DNA of 64,000 bases, from NCBI RefSeq assembly GCF_016031655.1, contig NZ_JACCHQ010000004.1, positions 124,001-188,000 of the forward strand. Reading direction: 5' to 3'. The notes under the pieces are model-generated. The model was not told where the DNA came from. It saw only the letters and a list, made by a program, of their open reading frames with translations, and did not search any database. The position numbers and the translations under genes are program-made. Each line of letters starts with the position of its first letter. Positions within the stretch are counted from its first letter, which is position 1. The stretch is from Bradyrhizobium glycinis (GTDB lineage Bacteria > Pseudomonadota > Alphaproteobacteria > Rhizobiales > Xanthobacteraceae). Below, one piece after another: positions 49,706-59,216 of the stretch.

Positions 49706-50809
49706 CTAGGTGTCTGCGAGCTCGGCGACGTGATCGGCGATCGCGAGCGAGGACGTCAGTCCCGGCGATTCGATGCCGAACAGATTGATCAGGCCTGCAA
49801 CGCCGTGATCGCGCGGGCCCTGCATCAAGAAATCCTGCGTGGCGACCGCCGGCGGCACGATCTTCGGGCGGATGCCCGAATAGCTCGGCATCAGCGCGCC
49901 GTCGGGCAGCGTCGGCCAGTATTTGCGGATCGCGGGATAGAAGCGCTCGGCGCGCGAGGGATCGACCTCGTAGTCGATCGTCTCGATCCATTCGACGTCA
50001 GGCCCGAAGCGCGCCTGTCCTGCCATGTCCAGCGTCAGGTGGACCCCCAAGCCGCCGGGCTCGGGCACCGGGTAGATCAGACGCGAGAACGGCGCCTTGG
50101 CGTTGCAGCTGAAGTAATTTCCCTTGGCGAGATAGGCCGGCGGAATCCGGTCCAGCGGCATGCCGTCGATGCTGCGCGCCACATGCGTTGCCGACAACCC
50201 CGCGGCGTTGACGAGGAGGCTGCATTGCAGCGTCATCGGTGCCTCGCCGCCGGCATCGATCTCGATGAAGCCCGCCGCCGCCTTGGCGCGGATCAGCGGG
50301 GTGTGGAACGCGAAAGCCGCGCCGGCGTCCTCGGCTTCGCCGCGCAGCGAGAGCATGTAGGCGTGGCTGTCGATGATGCCCGTCGACGGTGACAGCAGCG
50401 CGGCGTCGCAGGCGAGCGCCGGCTCAAGCGCGCGTGCGGCCTCGCCCGAGAGCAGCTGCATGTCGAGCACGCCGTTGGCCTCGGCATGCGCCTTGATCGA
50501 TTGCAGCTTCTCGGTCTCCTTCGGACTGGTCGCGACGATCAGCTTGCCGCAATTCCTGTGCGGGATGCCGCGCTCGGCGCAGTAGCGGTACAGTGCGTGC
50601 TTGCCGGCCACGCACATGCGCGCCATCCAGCTCCCGGCCCGGTAGTAGATGCCGGCATGGATCACCTCGCTGTTGCGCGAGGAGGTGACGGTGCCGATCG
50701 CCTCGGCTTCCTCGAGCACGATCACCTCGCGCCCGGCCTGGGCGAGCTTCCGGGCCACCGCGAGCCCGACTACGCCGGCTCCGATGACGACGCAATCGAC
50801 CCTATCCAT
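49706..50809 (-). CDS. FAD-dependent oxidase, LhgO (L-2-hydroxyglutarate oxidase)-like
   Basis: A 367-residue flavoenzyme of the D-amino-acid-oxidase fold. The dinucleotide-binding motif is [20 protein letters not shown], followed by [13 protein letters not shown], typical of LhgO-like proteins, then [18 protein letters not shown], the segment [10 protein letters not shown] and YSGIRPKI near the C terminus. LhgO oxidises L-2-hydroxyglutarate to 2-oxoglutarate; relatives use other 2-hydroxy acids or glycerol-phosphate-like substrates, so the substrate is not certain. The start at 50809 places the FAD motif within the first 25 residues. Confidence 0.85.
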   Translation of the reverse strand: MDRVDCVVIGAGVVGLAVARKLAQAGREVIVLEEAEAIGTVTSSRNSEVIHAGIYYRAGSWMARMCVAGKHALYRYCAERGIPHRNCGKLIVATSPKETEKLQSIKAHAEANGVLDMQLLSGEAARALEPALACDAALLSPSTGIIDSHAYMLSLRGEAEDAGAAFAFHTPLIRAKAAAGFIEIDAGGEAPMTLQCSLLVNAAGLSATHVARSIDGMPLDRIPPAYLAKGNYFSCNAKAPFSRLIYPVPEPGGLGVHLTLDMAGQARFGPDVEWIETIDYEVDPSRAERFYPAIRKYWPTLPDGALMPSYSGIRPKIVPPAVATQDFLMQGPRDHGVAGLINLFGIESPGLTSSLAIADHVAELADT

Positions 50810-51011
50810 GGTTGTGCAGGATAACGGTTGGGAGCACTGGTGGCGCATGGCCCGGGACCGGCGGGGCAGGCGGGGCTTCCGTTAAGATGGCGTTTATCAT
50901 GTCAGGGCAATTGCCGTATTTCACGTGACATTATTCTGTTGTTCCCACAGGCGTTTACCCGATCCAAACCCGCGAGGCCAGACAATCCGACGTTGAAATC
51001 GCGGGTGGCTG

Positions 51012-53696
51012 ATGGCTGAGAAGAACTGGCACGTGGGCAGCACGCTTTCGATTGCTGTGCAGACCCTCCTATGCCTGGCCGGGGCGGGCGCGCCTGCGCG
51101 CGCCTTTGCGGCATCCGACAGCCTTGCCGTTCCGGGCGATCTCACCAGGCTCGATCCCGGCGTGATCTGGGAAGCCCTGATCGCCGGCATCGTGGTCTGC
51201 GCGTTCCTCGCCGCCATCGGGCTGTGGATCCATTCCTCACTGCGCCGGTCCAGGCGTTTGCAGCTGCGGCGCAACGCCTTCATCTCCTCCGCCATGAACA
51301 ATCTCAACCAGGGCGTGGTGATGACGGATGCGCAGCACCGCATCATCTTCTGCAATGACCGCTATCTCGAGATCTATGGCCTGACGCGATCCGACCTCCG
51401 GCCCAACATGACCGGCTACGACATCCTGAGGCTGCGCCGCGAGCGCGGAGTGCTCGGCGTCACCGATGACGAATTTTACCAGAAGGCGGCAAGCGCGAAC
51501 GGCCTGATCACGGAGCTGCCCGACGGACGGGCCATCCTGGTGAAATATTTCGTGCTGCCGAACGGCGGTTCGGTGGCGACCCATCTCGACGTCACCGAGC
51601 AGCGCAGGCTGTCGCGGCAGCTCGCCTCCACCAAGCAATTCCTGGAATCGGTGCTCGACCATGTGCCGGCCTGCGTGGCGGCCAAGAACATCGAGGACGG
51701 CTGCTACATCTTCGCCAACAGCGCCTATGAGAAGTTCTGGGGATTGTCGCCGGACTTCGCCGTCGGCAGGAATGCGCGGGAGCTGTTTGCGGCGACCTCG
51801 GCGGCCAGCATCGAGGCGGCCGACCAAGCGGCGCTCGATTCGCCGGATGGCCAGTACCGCAATGAGTTCGAGGTGGATCGTGCCGATGCGCGGCGCATGG
51901 TCGCCTCGATCCGGATCGTGGTCCGCAACGAGAGCAACAAGCCCGAATTTCTGCTCATCGTGTTCGAGGACATCACCGACCGCCGCTCGCTGTCGCAGGA
52001 GCTGGAGAGCACCAAGAAGTTCCTCGAGCTCGTGGTCGACAACATCCCGGTTGCACTGATCGTGGAGCAGGTCAAGGACGGACGCTATCTGCTCGCCAAC
52101 CGCAGCGCGGAGACGATCCTTAACCGCAGGCGGGAGGAAGCCACCGGCCTGACCGCGTCCGACATCTTCAACGCCAAGGAAGCCAAGCTGATCGTCGCGC
52201 GCGACGAGGCTGCGATCAAGAAGCGCGGGATGATCACCGAGGAGCATCCGATCTCCACCAAGGATGGCCTGCGGCTGTTCCTCACCCGCCGCGCCACTGT
52301 GGTCAATGATGCCGGCGAGCCGCAATACCTGATCAAGACCCACGAGGACGTCACCGACCGCCGGCAGACCGAGTCGCGCATGGCGCACATGGCCTATCAC
52401 GACGGCCTCACCGATCTGCCCAATCGCGCCGCCTTCCTGCAGGCGCTGACCCAGATGATCGAGGCTTGCGAGGGCACCCGCGAGGAGTTCGCCGTACTCT
52501 GCGTCGACCTCGACGGCCTCAAGGAGGTCAACGACGTCTTCGGCCATGCGCTCGGCGACAAACTCCTGATCGAGGTCGCCCATCGGCTCCAGGATTCCGC
52601 ACGCGGCGGCGTGGTGGCGCGCCTGTCCGGAGACGAGTTCGGCCTGATCATCGACGGCAAGCAACCCGAGGCCGGCCTCGCGCTGGCGCAGCAGATCGGC
52701 GAAGCCGTCGCGAAGGATTTTCAGATCGACGGCCGGCCGGTCCGCGCTGGCATCACCACGGGCATGTCGGTCTTCCCCCACAATGGCACCGATGGCGCCT
52801 CGCTGCTCGCCAATGCGGGCGCGGCGCTGTTCCGCGCCAAGCAGAAGTCGCGCGGCACGATCAGCCTCTACCAGCCCGAGATGGACCAGCAGATCCGCGA
52901 CCGCCGCGTGCTGCACCAGGACCTCTCGATGGCGGTCAAGAACGGCGAGCTCTCGCTCGCCTTCCAGCCGCAGGGGGCCGCGGGCCACAGCGTCGCCGAG
53001 AGCGAGATCATCGGCTTCGAGGCGCTGGCGCGCTGGCAGCATCCGGTGCGCGGCCAGGTTTCGCCGGCCGAATTCATTCCGATCGCCGAGGAGAGCGGCC
53101 TCATCGTCGAGATGGGCGAGTGGATCCTGCGCGAGGCCTGCCGCGAGGCGGCGTCCTGGCCGAAGCCGCTGCAGGTCGCGGTCAATCTGTCCCCGGCGCA
53201 GTTCATGCACGGCGACGTGGTCGGCCTCGTCCATTCGATCCTGATCGAGACGGGCCTTGCACCCGGCCGGCTCGAGCTTGAGATCACCGAGGGTGTTCTG
53301 ATCGAGGATTTCGATCGCGGCCTTGCGCTGCTGCGCCGCCTGAAGGCGCTCGGGGTGCGCATCTCCATGGACGATTTCGGCAGCGGCTATTCCTCGCTGA
53401 GCTATCTCCAGGCGTTCCCGTTCGACAAGATCAAGATCGACCGCGCCTTTATCATCAATCTCGGCCGCAACCCGCAATCGGCGGCGATCGTGCGCGCCGT
53501 CATCGACCTCGGCCACGGCCTCGAAATGTCGATCATCGCCGAAGGCGTCGAGACGGTCGACCAGCTCGCCTTCCTCGCCAAGGAGGGGTGCGACGGGGTG
53601 CAGGGCTATCTGCTCGGCAAGCCGTTGCCGATCGGCAAATATGCCGGGCTCGTCGGCCGCGCCGAAGTCATGGAGCTTGCGCTGAAGACCGGTTAG
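51012..53696 (+). CDS. Membrane PAS(3)-GGDEF-EAL cyclic-di-GMP protein
   Basis: An 894-residue protein. A signal-like segment and one membrane helix (about 53-77) are followed by three PAS-like domains (about 95-205, 210-330, 335-455), then GGDEF and EAL domains. The cyclase motif is SGDEF near residue 539, with no RxxD five residues earlier, so product inhibition is probably absent. The EAL domain is intact: GFEALARWQHP (Glu near 670), NLSPAQF, ITEG, DDFGSGYSS, KIDRAF and EGVE. Both activities are possible, and a phosphodiesterase bias is plausible. The PAS domains could bind a ligand or a cofactor. The stop codon touches a dispersed repeat. Confidence 0.9.
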   Translation: MAEKNWHVGSTLSIAVQTLLCLAGAGAPARAFAASDSLAVPGDLTRLDPGVIWEALIAGIVVCAFLAAIGLWIHSSLRRSRRLQLRRNAFISSAMNNLNQGVVMTDAQHRIIFCNDRYLEIYGLTRSDLRPNMTGYDILRLRRERGVLGVTDDEFYQKAASANGLITELPDGRAILVKYFVLPNGGSVATHLDVTEQRRLSRQLASTKQFLESVLDHVPACVAAKNIEDGCYIFANSAYEKFWGLSPDFAVGRNARELFAATSAASIEAADQAALDSPDGQYRNEFEVDRADARRMVASIRIVVRNESNKPEFLLIVFEDITDRRSLSQELESTKKFLELVVDNIPVALIVEQVKDGRYLLANRSAETILNRRREEATGLTASDIFNAKEAKLIVARDEAAIKKRGMITEEHPISTKDGLRLFLTRRATVVNDAGEPQYLIKTHEDVTDRRQTESRMAHMAYHDGLTDLPNRAAFLQALTQMIEACEGTREEFAVLCVDLDGLKEVNDVFGHALGDKLLIEVAHRLQDSARGGVVARLSGDEFGLIIDGKQPEAGLALAQQIGEAVAKDFQIDGRPVRAGITTGMSVFPHNGTDGASLLANAGAALFRAKQKSRGTISLYQPEMDQQIRDRRVLHQDLSMAVKNGELSLAFQPQGAAGHSVAESEIIGFEALARWQHPVRGQVSPAEFIPIAEESGLIVEMGEWILREACREAASWPKPLQVAVNLSPAQFMHGDVVGLVHSILIETGLAPGRLELEITEGVLIEDFDRGLALLRRLKALGVRISMDDFGSGYSSLSYLQAFPFDKIKIDRAFIINLGRNPQSAAIVRAVIDLGHGLEMSIIAEGVETVDQLAFLAKEGCDGVQGYLLGKPLPIGKYAGLVGRAEVMELALKTG

Positions 53697-53800
53697 AGCG
53701 TTTTCGAGCGAAGTGGACACCGGTTCGCGTCAAGAAAACGCGTCAGAATATGAATCTAGAGCCACCGTTCCGATTTCATCGGAACGGAAATGGCTCTAGT
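53697..53800. repeat. Dispersed compound palindromic repeat before glpD-like gene
   Basis: The element has two parts. The first is bounded by GCGTTTTC (53698-53705) and GAAAACGC (53734-53741). The second is a long imperfect hairpin: 53756-53764 pairs with 53791-53799, and 53765-53774 pairs with 53778-53787, leaving three unpaired A bases. It begins directly after the GGDEF/EAL stop codon. Such intergenic elements are common in Bradyrhizobium; only one copy of this type is in the window. Confidence 0.75.
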
Positions 53801-53833
53801 GATGGGAGTGCTTCGCTCCCATTCGACGGCTTC

Positions 53834-55312
53834 ATGGCGGACTACGACCTCGCGATCATCGGCGGCGGCCTGAACGGCGTCAGCCTCGCGCGCGATGCGG
53901 CGGGCCGCGGCCTGCGGGTGATCCTGTTCGAGCAGGGCGATCTCGGCAGCGCGGCGTCGTCGGCAACACCGCGGCTGATCCATGGCGATCTCTCGGTGCT
54001 GGAGCGCCGCGGCTTCTGGCGGGTGCGCCGGGCTCTGGCCGAGCGCCGGATCTGGCTCCGGATCGCGCCGCATCTGGTTCGGCCGATGCGCTTCGTCATC
54101 CCCGCGCATGCGGACGAGCGTCCACCCTGGTTGCTCCGGGCCGGCCTGTTTCTTTATGACGCTCTCGCCGGCCGGAGCGGCCTGCCCGGCTCGGCGACCC
54201 TCGACATCACCCATCACCCGGTCGGCAACGCGCTGAAGCGCCCGTTCGGCACGGCGTTCGAATATTCGGACTGCATCGTCGACGATTCCCGACTTGTCGT
54301 GCTCACGGCGCTGGACGCCGCCGAGCGTGGCGCGACGATCCGGACCGGGGCACGCTGCGTGCGTGCCGACCGAACCGACATCTGGCGGCTCGCCGTAGTC
54401 GATCGCGGCCACCGCCGCTCCGTCACAGCAAGGGCGCTGGCCAATACCAGTGGCGGCTGGACCTCGATCGTCGCGGAGACGGTCCTGCGCCAGCCACAGC
54501 CCGCCGCGACGGCCATGCAGATGAGCCAGATCATCGTGCCCAGGCTGTTCGACTCAGACAATGTCTACGTCTTCCAGAACAGCGACGGCCGGCTGATCTT
54601 CGCAAGCCCGTTCGAGCGCGCGTTCACGCTGATCGGCACGGTCACGCATGATTTCACCGGCGATCCCGCCATCGTGGCGATGCGAGGGGCCGACGTCGGT
54701 TATCTCTGCGAAGCGGCGAGCCGCTACTTTCGCGAGCGCGTTGTCCCGACCGACGTGGTCCGGACGGTCTCCGGCGTCAATTTGAGGCCGGCGTTCGCGC
54801 GGCAACGCGAGAGCACGACCCAGTTCCACGCACGCCGGCGCAAGGCGCCGCTGATCACGATGTTCGGCGGCGACGTTACCACCTCGCGCTGGCGTGCCGA
54901 GCGGGCGGTGACGAAGCTGACGCCGTTCTACCCGATGTCGCCGCCCTGGACCGCCCGCGCTGCGCTGCCAGGTGGAGATTTCGCCTGTGACCGTTTCGAC
55001 ACCGAGGTCGACCTCGCACGCGAGCGCTGGCGCTTTTTGTCCGAGCCGGAAGCCCAGCGCCTGGTTGCGGCCTACGGCTCGCGATTGGCGGCCGTGCTCG
55101 GTGAAGCAAGGACACGTGAAGAGCTTGGCGCAGCCTTCGGTCCCGAACTGACCGCCGCCGAGGTGCGCTATCTCATGACCCGCGAATGGGCACGTTTTCC
55201 GGATGATATCCTGTGGCGCCGTTCCAAGCTGGGCCTGACGATGCCTGCGGCGGACCATGAAGCGCTGGCGGCGTTCATGGTGGGCGGCAGCGTTTCATCC
55301 CGAACCGGTTGA
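53834..55312 (+). CDS. GlpD-like glycerol-3-phosphate dehydrogenase, divergent
   Basis: A 492-residue FAD enzyme. The N terminus has the FAD motif IIGGGLNGVSLARDAAGRG, and further family sequence includes EQGDLGSAASSATPRLIHGD, RPMRFVIPAH, FEYSDCIVDDSRLVVL and VNLRPAF. Several usual GlpD motifs are altered: KLIHGGLRYLE reads RLIHGDLSVLE and the N-A-G-PW segment reads NTSGGW. It is probably a membrane-associated dehydrogenase of glycerol-3-phosphate or a similar polyol phosphate. It is directly upstream of an ABC transporter ATPase. The start at 53834 places the FAD motif at residue 8. Activity on glycerol-3-phosphate is not proven by sequence. Confidence 0.8.
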   Translation: MADYDLAIIGGGLNGVSLARDAAGRGLRVILFEQGDLGSAASSATPRLIHGDLSVLERRGFWRVRRALAERRIWLRIAPHLVRPMRFVIPAHADERPPWLLRAGLFLYDALAGRSGLPGSATLDITHHPVGNALKRPFGTAFEYSDCIVDDSRLVVLTALDAAERGATIRTGARCVRADRTDIWRLAVVDRGHRRSVTARALANTSGGWTSIVAETVLRQPQPAATAMQMSQIIVPRLFDSDNVYVFQNSDGRLIFASPFERAFTLIGTVTHDFTGDPAIVAMRGADVGYLCEAASRYFRERVVPTDVVRTVSGVNLRPAFARQRESTTQFHARRRKAPLITMFGGDVTTSRWRAERAVTKLTPFYPMSPPWTARAALPGGDFACDRFDTEVDLARERWRFLSEPEAQRLVAAYGSRLAAVLGEARTREELGAAFGPELTAAEVRYLMTREWARFPDDILWRRSKLGLTMPAADHEALAAFMVGGSVSSRTG

Positions 55313-55364
55313 GCTAAAGACGATCGGCCGCTAGCGTGCGGCGGAATCGGGGTTGGCAGGGACC

Positions 55365-56537
55365 ATGGCGGAAGAATTGCCCGGAACGAACGTTGCGGCT
55401 GATACGGCTGGCGGAGATGCATTTCTGGCGGCCGGCCAGCCGCTGCTCCGCATCGAGGGCGTCGCCAAGACCTTTGGCACGTTCCGTGCCGTCGACGGCG
55501 TGTCGCTCGATATCGGGGCCGGCGAGTTCTTCGCACTGCTCGGCCCGAGCGGCTGCGGCAAGACCACGCTCTTGCGCATGCTCGCGGGCTTCGAGGCGCC
55601 GGACGAGGGGCGCATCCTGCTCGGCGGCAAGGACATCGGGCAGGCGCTGCCGCATGAGCGCCCGATCAACATGATGTTCCAGAACTATGCGCTGTTCCCG
55701 CATCTGTCGGTGCGCGACAACATCGCCTTCGGCCTGAAGCGCGCCGGCATGCCGCGTGCCGACATCGCCGCGCGGGTGGCCGAGATGGTGGCGCTGGTCA
55801 AGCTCGAAGGATTGGAGAAGCGTAAGCCGGACCAGCTGTCCGGCGGTCAGCGCCAGCGCGTGGCGCTGGCCCGCGCCCTGGCGCGCCGCCCGCAGCTCCT
55901 GCTGCTCGACGAGCCTCTTGCAGCCCTCGACAAAAAGTTGCGCGAAAACACGCAGGCCGAGCTGATGGAGCTGCAGCGGCGGCTCGGCATGACCTTCATC
56001 ATCGTCACGCACGACCAGGAGGAGGCGATGACGATGGCTGATAGAATCGGGGTGATGAAATCAGGCAAGCTCGCCCAGGTCGCGAGCCCCCGCGAGCTCT
56101 ACGAGGCGCCGCGCTCGCGCTGGATTGCCGAGTTCGTCGGCGACATCAATCTGTTCGACGGCGAGTCCAAATTGCGCGATGGTCGTCGTCTGGTGATCGG
56201 CACGCGCGATGCTGGGGCGCTGGTGGTGGCCGAGCCGCGCGAGGCGGTCGGCACTGGAAAACTGGCGGTCGCGATCCGCCCCGAGAAGGTCAAGCTGTCA
56301 CGCCATGGCCCGGTCAGCGAGGCCGGTCGTGAAACGGCGATCAACACCCTCGACGGCGTGATCGCCGACATCTGCTATCTCGGCGGCACCACCACTTACA
56401 AGGTGAAGCTCGACACCGGCGGGATGCTGCAGGCGTCGGTCGCCAACAGTGCGCGGCTCGACGTCGACGCCTACAGCCTGAACCAGCATGTCGTCGCCTG
56501 GTTCACGCCTGATGATTGCGTGGTGCTGCAATCATGA
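55365..56537 (+). CDS. ABC transporter ATP-binding protein, spermidine/putrescine type (PotA/PotG-like)
   Basis: A 390-residue ATPase. Walker A GPSGCGKTT (about 60-68), Q-loop in MMFQNYALFPHLSV, signature LSGGQRQRVALARAL, Walker B LLLLDEPLAALD and the H-loop in IIVTHDQEEAMTMAD are intact. The C-terminal TOBE domain (about 290-390) includes IRPEKVKLSRHG and YLGGTTTYKVKL. This is the PotA/PotG class that energises polyamine importers. The stop codon overlaps the first permease start by four bases. No binding protein gene is present in this operon. A GlpD-like gene precedes it by 52 bases. Confidence 0.9.
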   Translation: MAEELPGTNVAADTAGGDAFLAAGQPLLRIEGVAKTFGTFRAVDGVSLDIGAGEFFALLGPSGCGKTTLLRMLAGFEAPDEGRILLGGKDIGQALPHERPINMMFQNYALFPHLSVRDNIAFGLKRAGMPRADIAARVAEMVALVKLEGLEKRKPDQLSGGQRQRVALARALARRPQLLLLDEPLAALDKKLRENTQAELMELQRRLGMTFIIVTHDQEEAMTMADRIGVMKSGKLAQVASPRELYEAPRSRWIAEFVGDINLFDGESKLRDGRRLVIGTRDAGALVVAEPREAVGTGKLAVAIRPEKVKLSRHGPVSEAGRETAINTLDGVIADICYLGGTTTYKVKLDTGGMLQASVANSARLDVDAYSLNQHVVAWFTPDDCVVLQS

Positions 56538-57448
56538 GCTCGCGCCGCATCTTCGCAAGGCCGGCGCGCTTTGCTGCGATCGCGCCCTATGTCTGGATGG
56601 CGCTGTTCTTCCTGGTGCCGTTCGCCTTCGTGCTCAAGATCAGCCTGTCGCAGACCGCGATCGCGCAGCCGCCTTACGAGCCGGTGTTCGACCTGACTGC
56701 CGGATGGGATGCGCTCAAGGCGGCGTTCGCTGCGCTCTCGGTCGACAATTTCAGGCTGCTCGGCTCCGACGATATCTACGTCTTCGCCTATGTCCGCAGC
56801 CTCACCGTCGCCCTCACGGCCACCGCGCTGCTGCTCCTGATCGGCTATCCCATCGCCTATGGCATGGCGCGTCTGCCGAAGCGCTGGCAAGCGGTGGCGA
56901 TGATATTGGTGATCGTGCCGTTCTGGACCTCGTTTCTGATCCGCATCTATGCCTGGATCAACATCCTTCAGCACGACGGCTTGCTGAACCAGATCCTGCT
57001 CGCGCTGCATCTGGTCAGCCAGCCCGTGGTGTGGCTCTCGACCGACACTGCGATGTATATCGGCATCGTCTATTCCTATCTGCCGTTCATGATCCTGCCG
57101 CTCTACGCAACGCTCGCCAAGATGGAGCCGGCGCTGGAAGAGGCGGCCGCCGATCTCGGCGCGCCGCCGTGGCAGGTGTTCTGGCTCGTCACCTTCCCGC
57201 TGTCGCTGCCCGGCGTCGGCGCCGGCGTGCTCTTGTGCTTCATCCCTGTTGTCGGCGAGTTCGTGATCCCCGACCTTCTGGCCGGCTCCAACGCGCTGAT
57301 GATCGGCCAGACCCTGTGGCTCGAATTCTTCACCAACAAGGACTGGCCGGTTGCCTCCGCTGCGGCGATAGTGCTGCTGGTCGTGCTGCTGGTACCGCTC
57401 TTGCTGTACGAGCGGGTGCAGAAGCGGCAGCTGGAACAGGGAAGGTAG
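56534..57448 (+). CDS. ABC transporter permease, PotB/PotH-like
   Basis: A 304-residue permease with about six helices and the binding-protein-dependent inner-membrane component motif around EEAAADLGAPPWQVFWLVTF. The first helix is YVWMALFFLVPFAFVLKIS and the family's large periplasmic loop follows. The start at 56534 overlaps the ATPase stop codon (ATGA), so translation is coupled. With the next gene it would form the polyamine-type membrane channel. Confidence 0.9.
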   Translation: MSSRRIFARPARFAAIAPYVWMALFFLVPFAFVLKISLSQTAIAQPPYEPVFDLTAGWDALKAAFAALSVDNFRLLGSDDIYVFAYVRSLTVALTATALLLLIGYPIAYGMARLPKRWQAVAMILVIVPFWTSFLIRIYAWINILQHDGLLNQILLALHLVSQPVVWLSTDTAMYIGIVYSYLPFMILPLYATLAKMEPALEEAAADLGAPPWQVFWLVTFPLSLPGVGAGVLLCFIPVVGEFVIPDLLAGSNALMIGQTLWLEFFTNKDWPVASAAAIVLLVVLLVPLLLYERVQKRQLEQGR

Positions 57449-57452
57449 CGCG

Positions 57453-58265
57453 ATGCGCAAGGTCTCCCGCCTGTCCCGCTTCAACATCGCCTCGCTGGCA
57501 CTCGGGCTGGCATTCCTCTATTTGCCGATCCTGATCCTCGTTCTCTACTCCTTCAACGCCTCGCGCCTGGTGACGGTGTGGGGCGGCTGGTCGCTGCGCT
57601 GGTATCATGAGTTCTTCAACGACCGCGCCATGATCGAGGCGGCATGGATGAGCCTGCGGGTTGCCGTCGCCTCCGCGACCATCGCGACGCTGCTCGGCAC
57701 GCTGGCCGCGGTGGCGCTCTCGCGCGGTGAACGCTTTCGCGGTCGCACCCTGTTCTCCGGCATGCTCTACGCGCCACTGGTGATGCCGGAGGTGATCACC
57801 GGATTGTCGCTGCTCTTGCTGTTCGTCGCGCTGAACGCCGAGCGCGGTTTCTGGACGGTGACGGTCGCCCACACCACGCTGACCATGTGCTTCGTCGCGG
57901 TGGTCGTGCAGTCGCGCCTCGGCTCGCTCGATCGCTCGCTGGAGGAGGCGGCGATGGATCTCGGCTGCGATCCGGTGCGAGCGTTCGTCGCCGTGACGCT
58001 GCCGCTGATCGCGCCGGCGATCGTCGCCGGCTGGATGCTGGCGTTCACGTTGTCGCTCGACGATCTCGTGATCGCGAGCTTCACCACCGGCCCAGGCTCG
58101 GCGACGCTGCCGATCCGCATCTATTCGGAGGTGCGGCTCGGCGTGAAGCCCGAGATCAACGCGATCTGCACGCTGGTGATCGCGCTGATCGCAGTCGTCA
58201 TCGTCATCGCCTCGCTCGCTTCGAAACTGTCGAGCTCGCAGGGCGAGAGCGCGGCGCCGCTGTAA
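57453..58265 (+). CDS. ABC transporter permease, PotC/PotI-like
   Basis: A 270-residue permease with six helices: LAFLYLPILILVLYSFNAS, LGTLAAVALSRG, LVMPEVITGLSLLLLF and a C-terminal helix. The coupling motif is EEAAMDLGCDPVRAFVAVTL. It pairs with the preceding permease, four bases upstream. It ends the operon, followed by a dispersed inverted repeat that separates it from the convergent sugar-type transporter. Confidence 0.9.
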   Translation: MRKVSRLSRFNIASLALGLAFLYLPILILVLYSFNASRLVTVWGGWSLRWYHEFFNDRAMIEAAWMSLRVAVASATIATLLGTLAAVALSRGERFRGRTLFSGMLYAPLVMPEVITGLSLLLLFVALNAERGFWTVTVAHTTLTMCFVAVVVQSRLGSLDRSLEEAAMDLGCDPVRAFVAVTLPLIAPAIVAGWMLAFTLSLDDLVIASFTTGPGSATLPIRIYSEVRLGVKPEINAICTLVIALIAVVIVIASLASKLSSSQGESAAPL

Positions 58266-58274
58266 GCCGATCGC

Positions 58275-58354
58275 CATTGCGAGGAGCGTAGCGACGAAGC
58301 AATCCAGAGTGTTCCCGCGGGGGCGTTTCTGGATGCCTCGCTTCGCTCGCAATG
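58275..58354. repeat. CATTGCGAG/CTCGCAATG dispersed repeat between convergent operons
   Basis: CATTGCGAG (58275-58283) and its reverse complement (58346-58354) bound an 80-base element containing GAAGCAATCCAG and CTGGATGCCTCGCTTCG segments that partly pair. It lies exactly between two converging operons, 10 bases from each stop codon. This kind of element is frequent in Bradyrhizobium genomes and probably folds into a long RNA hairpin in both directions, which could act as a bidirectional terminator. Confidence 0.8.
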
Positions 58355-58364
58355 ACGGCGGTTG

Positions 58365-59216
58365 CTACGACTTCACCGCGCCCGCCGTGAGCCCGCCCAC
58401 CATGTAGCGGCGGAAGGCGTAATAGACCGCGGCCGGCGGCAGCGCGTAGATGAAGCCGGTGGTCATCAGCAGCTCCCACGGCGAGTCGTCGGCGGCGAGG
58501 AAGTTGCCGAGCGCGACGGGGAGGGTGATCTCGCGGTCGTTCGACAGCAGCAGGAACGCGTAGAGATATTCGTTCCAGGCCAGCAGCACCGCATAGGTGC
58601 CGATCGCGACCAGCGAGGGCATCATCAGCGGCAGGTAGACCAGGCGGAAGATCTGCAGCGTGGTGGCGCCGTCCATCACCGCGGCTTCGTCGAGCTCCAC
58701 CGGCAGCTTGTCGGAGGCCTGCTTCAGCACCCAGATCGCGTAGGGGCTCGCAATCGTCACCATGGCCAGGATCAGCGACCAGTGATTGTTGAGCAGGCCG
58801 TAATTGCCCATAGTGCGATACATCGGCACCGCGAGGAACGCCGCCGGAATGAAATAGGTGAACAGCGCGAGGTTCAGCACCGCGCGTCCGCCCGGCACCT
58901 TCAGCCGCGAGATCGAGAACGCGGCTGCGGTCGCGATGAACAGCGTCAGCACGCCGACGGAGACTGCGATCAGCGTCGAATTCCAGAACTGGACGTAGAA
59001 GTCGCGCAGGAAGTAATGCTGCTGCTTGAACACGATCTCGAAGTTGTGCAGCGTCGGATGGTCGGGCCACAGCTTGCCCGAGAACGCGTCTTCCTTCGGG
59101 GAGATCGCGAACAGGAACATGTGGTAGATCGGGATCATCGTCCACAGGAAGACGGGAATGCCGATCAGCAGCAGCCGCGCTTCCGTCGCGACGTCACGGA
59201 GAGAGGGGAGCTTCAT
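58365..59216 (-). CDS. Sugar-type ABC transporter permease (MalG/UgpE-like)
   Basis: A 283-residue permease of the carbohydrate uptake (CUT1) type: six helices, including VFLWTMIPIYHMFLFAISPK, NSTLIAVSVGVLTLF and LAWNEYLYAFLLL, and the coupling motif ELDEAAVMDGATTLQIFRLV. The start at 59216 overlaps the upstream permease stop codon by four bases. It is the last gene of an operon of binding protein, MalF-like and MalG-like permeases. No ATPase is encoded in this operon. Confidence 0.9.
   Translation of the reverse strand: MKLPSLRDVATEARLLLIGIPVFLWTMIPIYHMFLFAISPKEDAFSGKLWPDHPTLHNFEIVFKQQHYFLRDFYVQFWNSTLIAVSVGVLTLFIATAAAFSISRLKVPGGRAVLNLALFTYFIPAAFLAVPMYRTMGNYGLLNNHWSLILAMVTIASPYAIWVLKQASDKLPVELDEAAVMDGATTLQIFRLVYLPLMMPSLVAIGTYAVLLAWNEYLYAFLLLSNDREITLPVALGNFLAADDSPWELLMTTGFIYALPPAAVYYAFRRYMVGGLTAGAVKS

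Noticed and set aside
51237..53720. An 827-residue minus-strand open frame across the PAS-GGDEF-EAL gene
   Set aside because: Antisense of a high-GC coding frame; no recognisable domain, while the plus-strand protein has all expected motifs.
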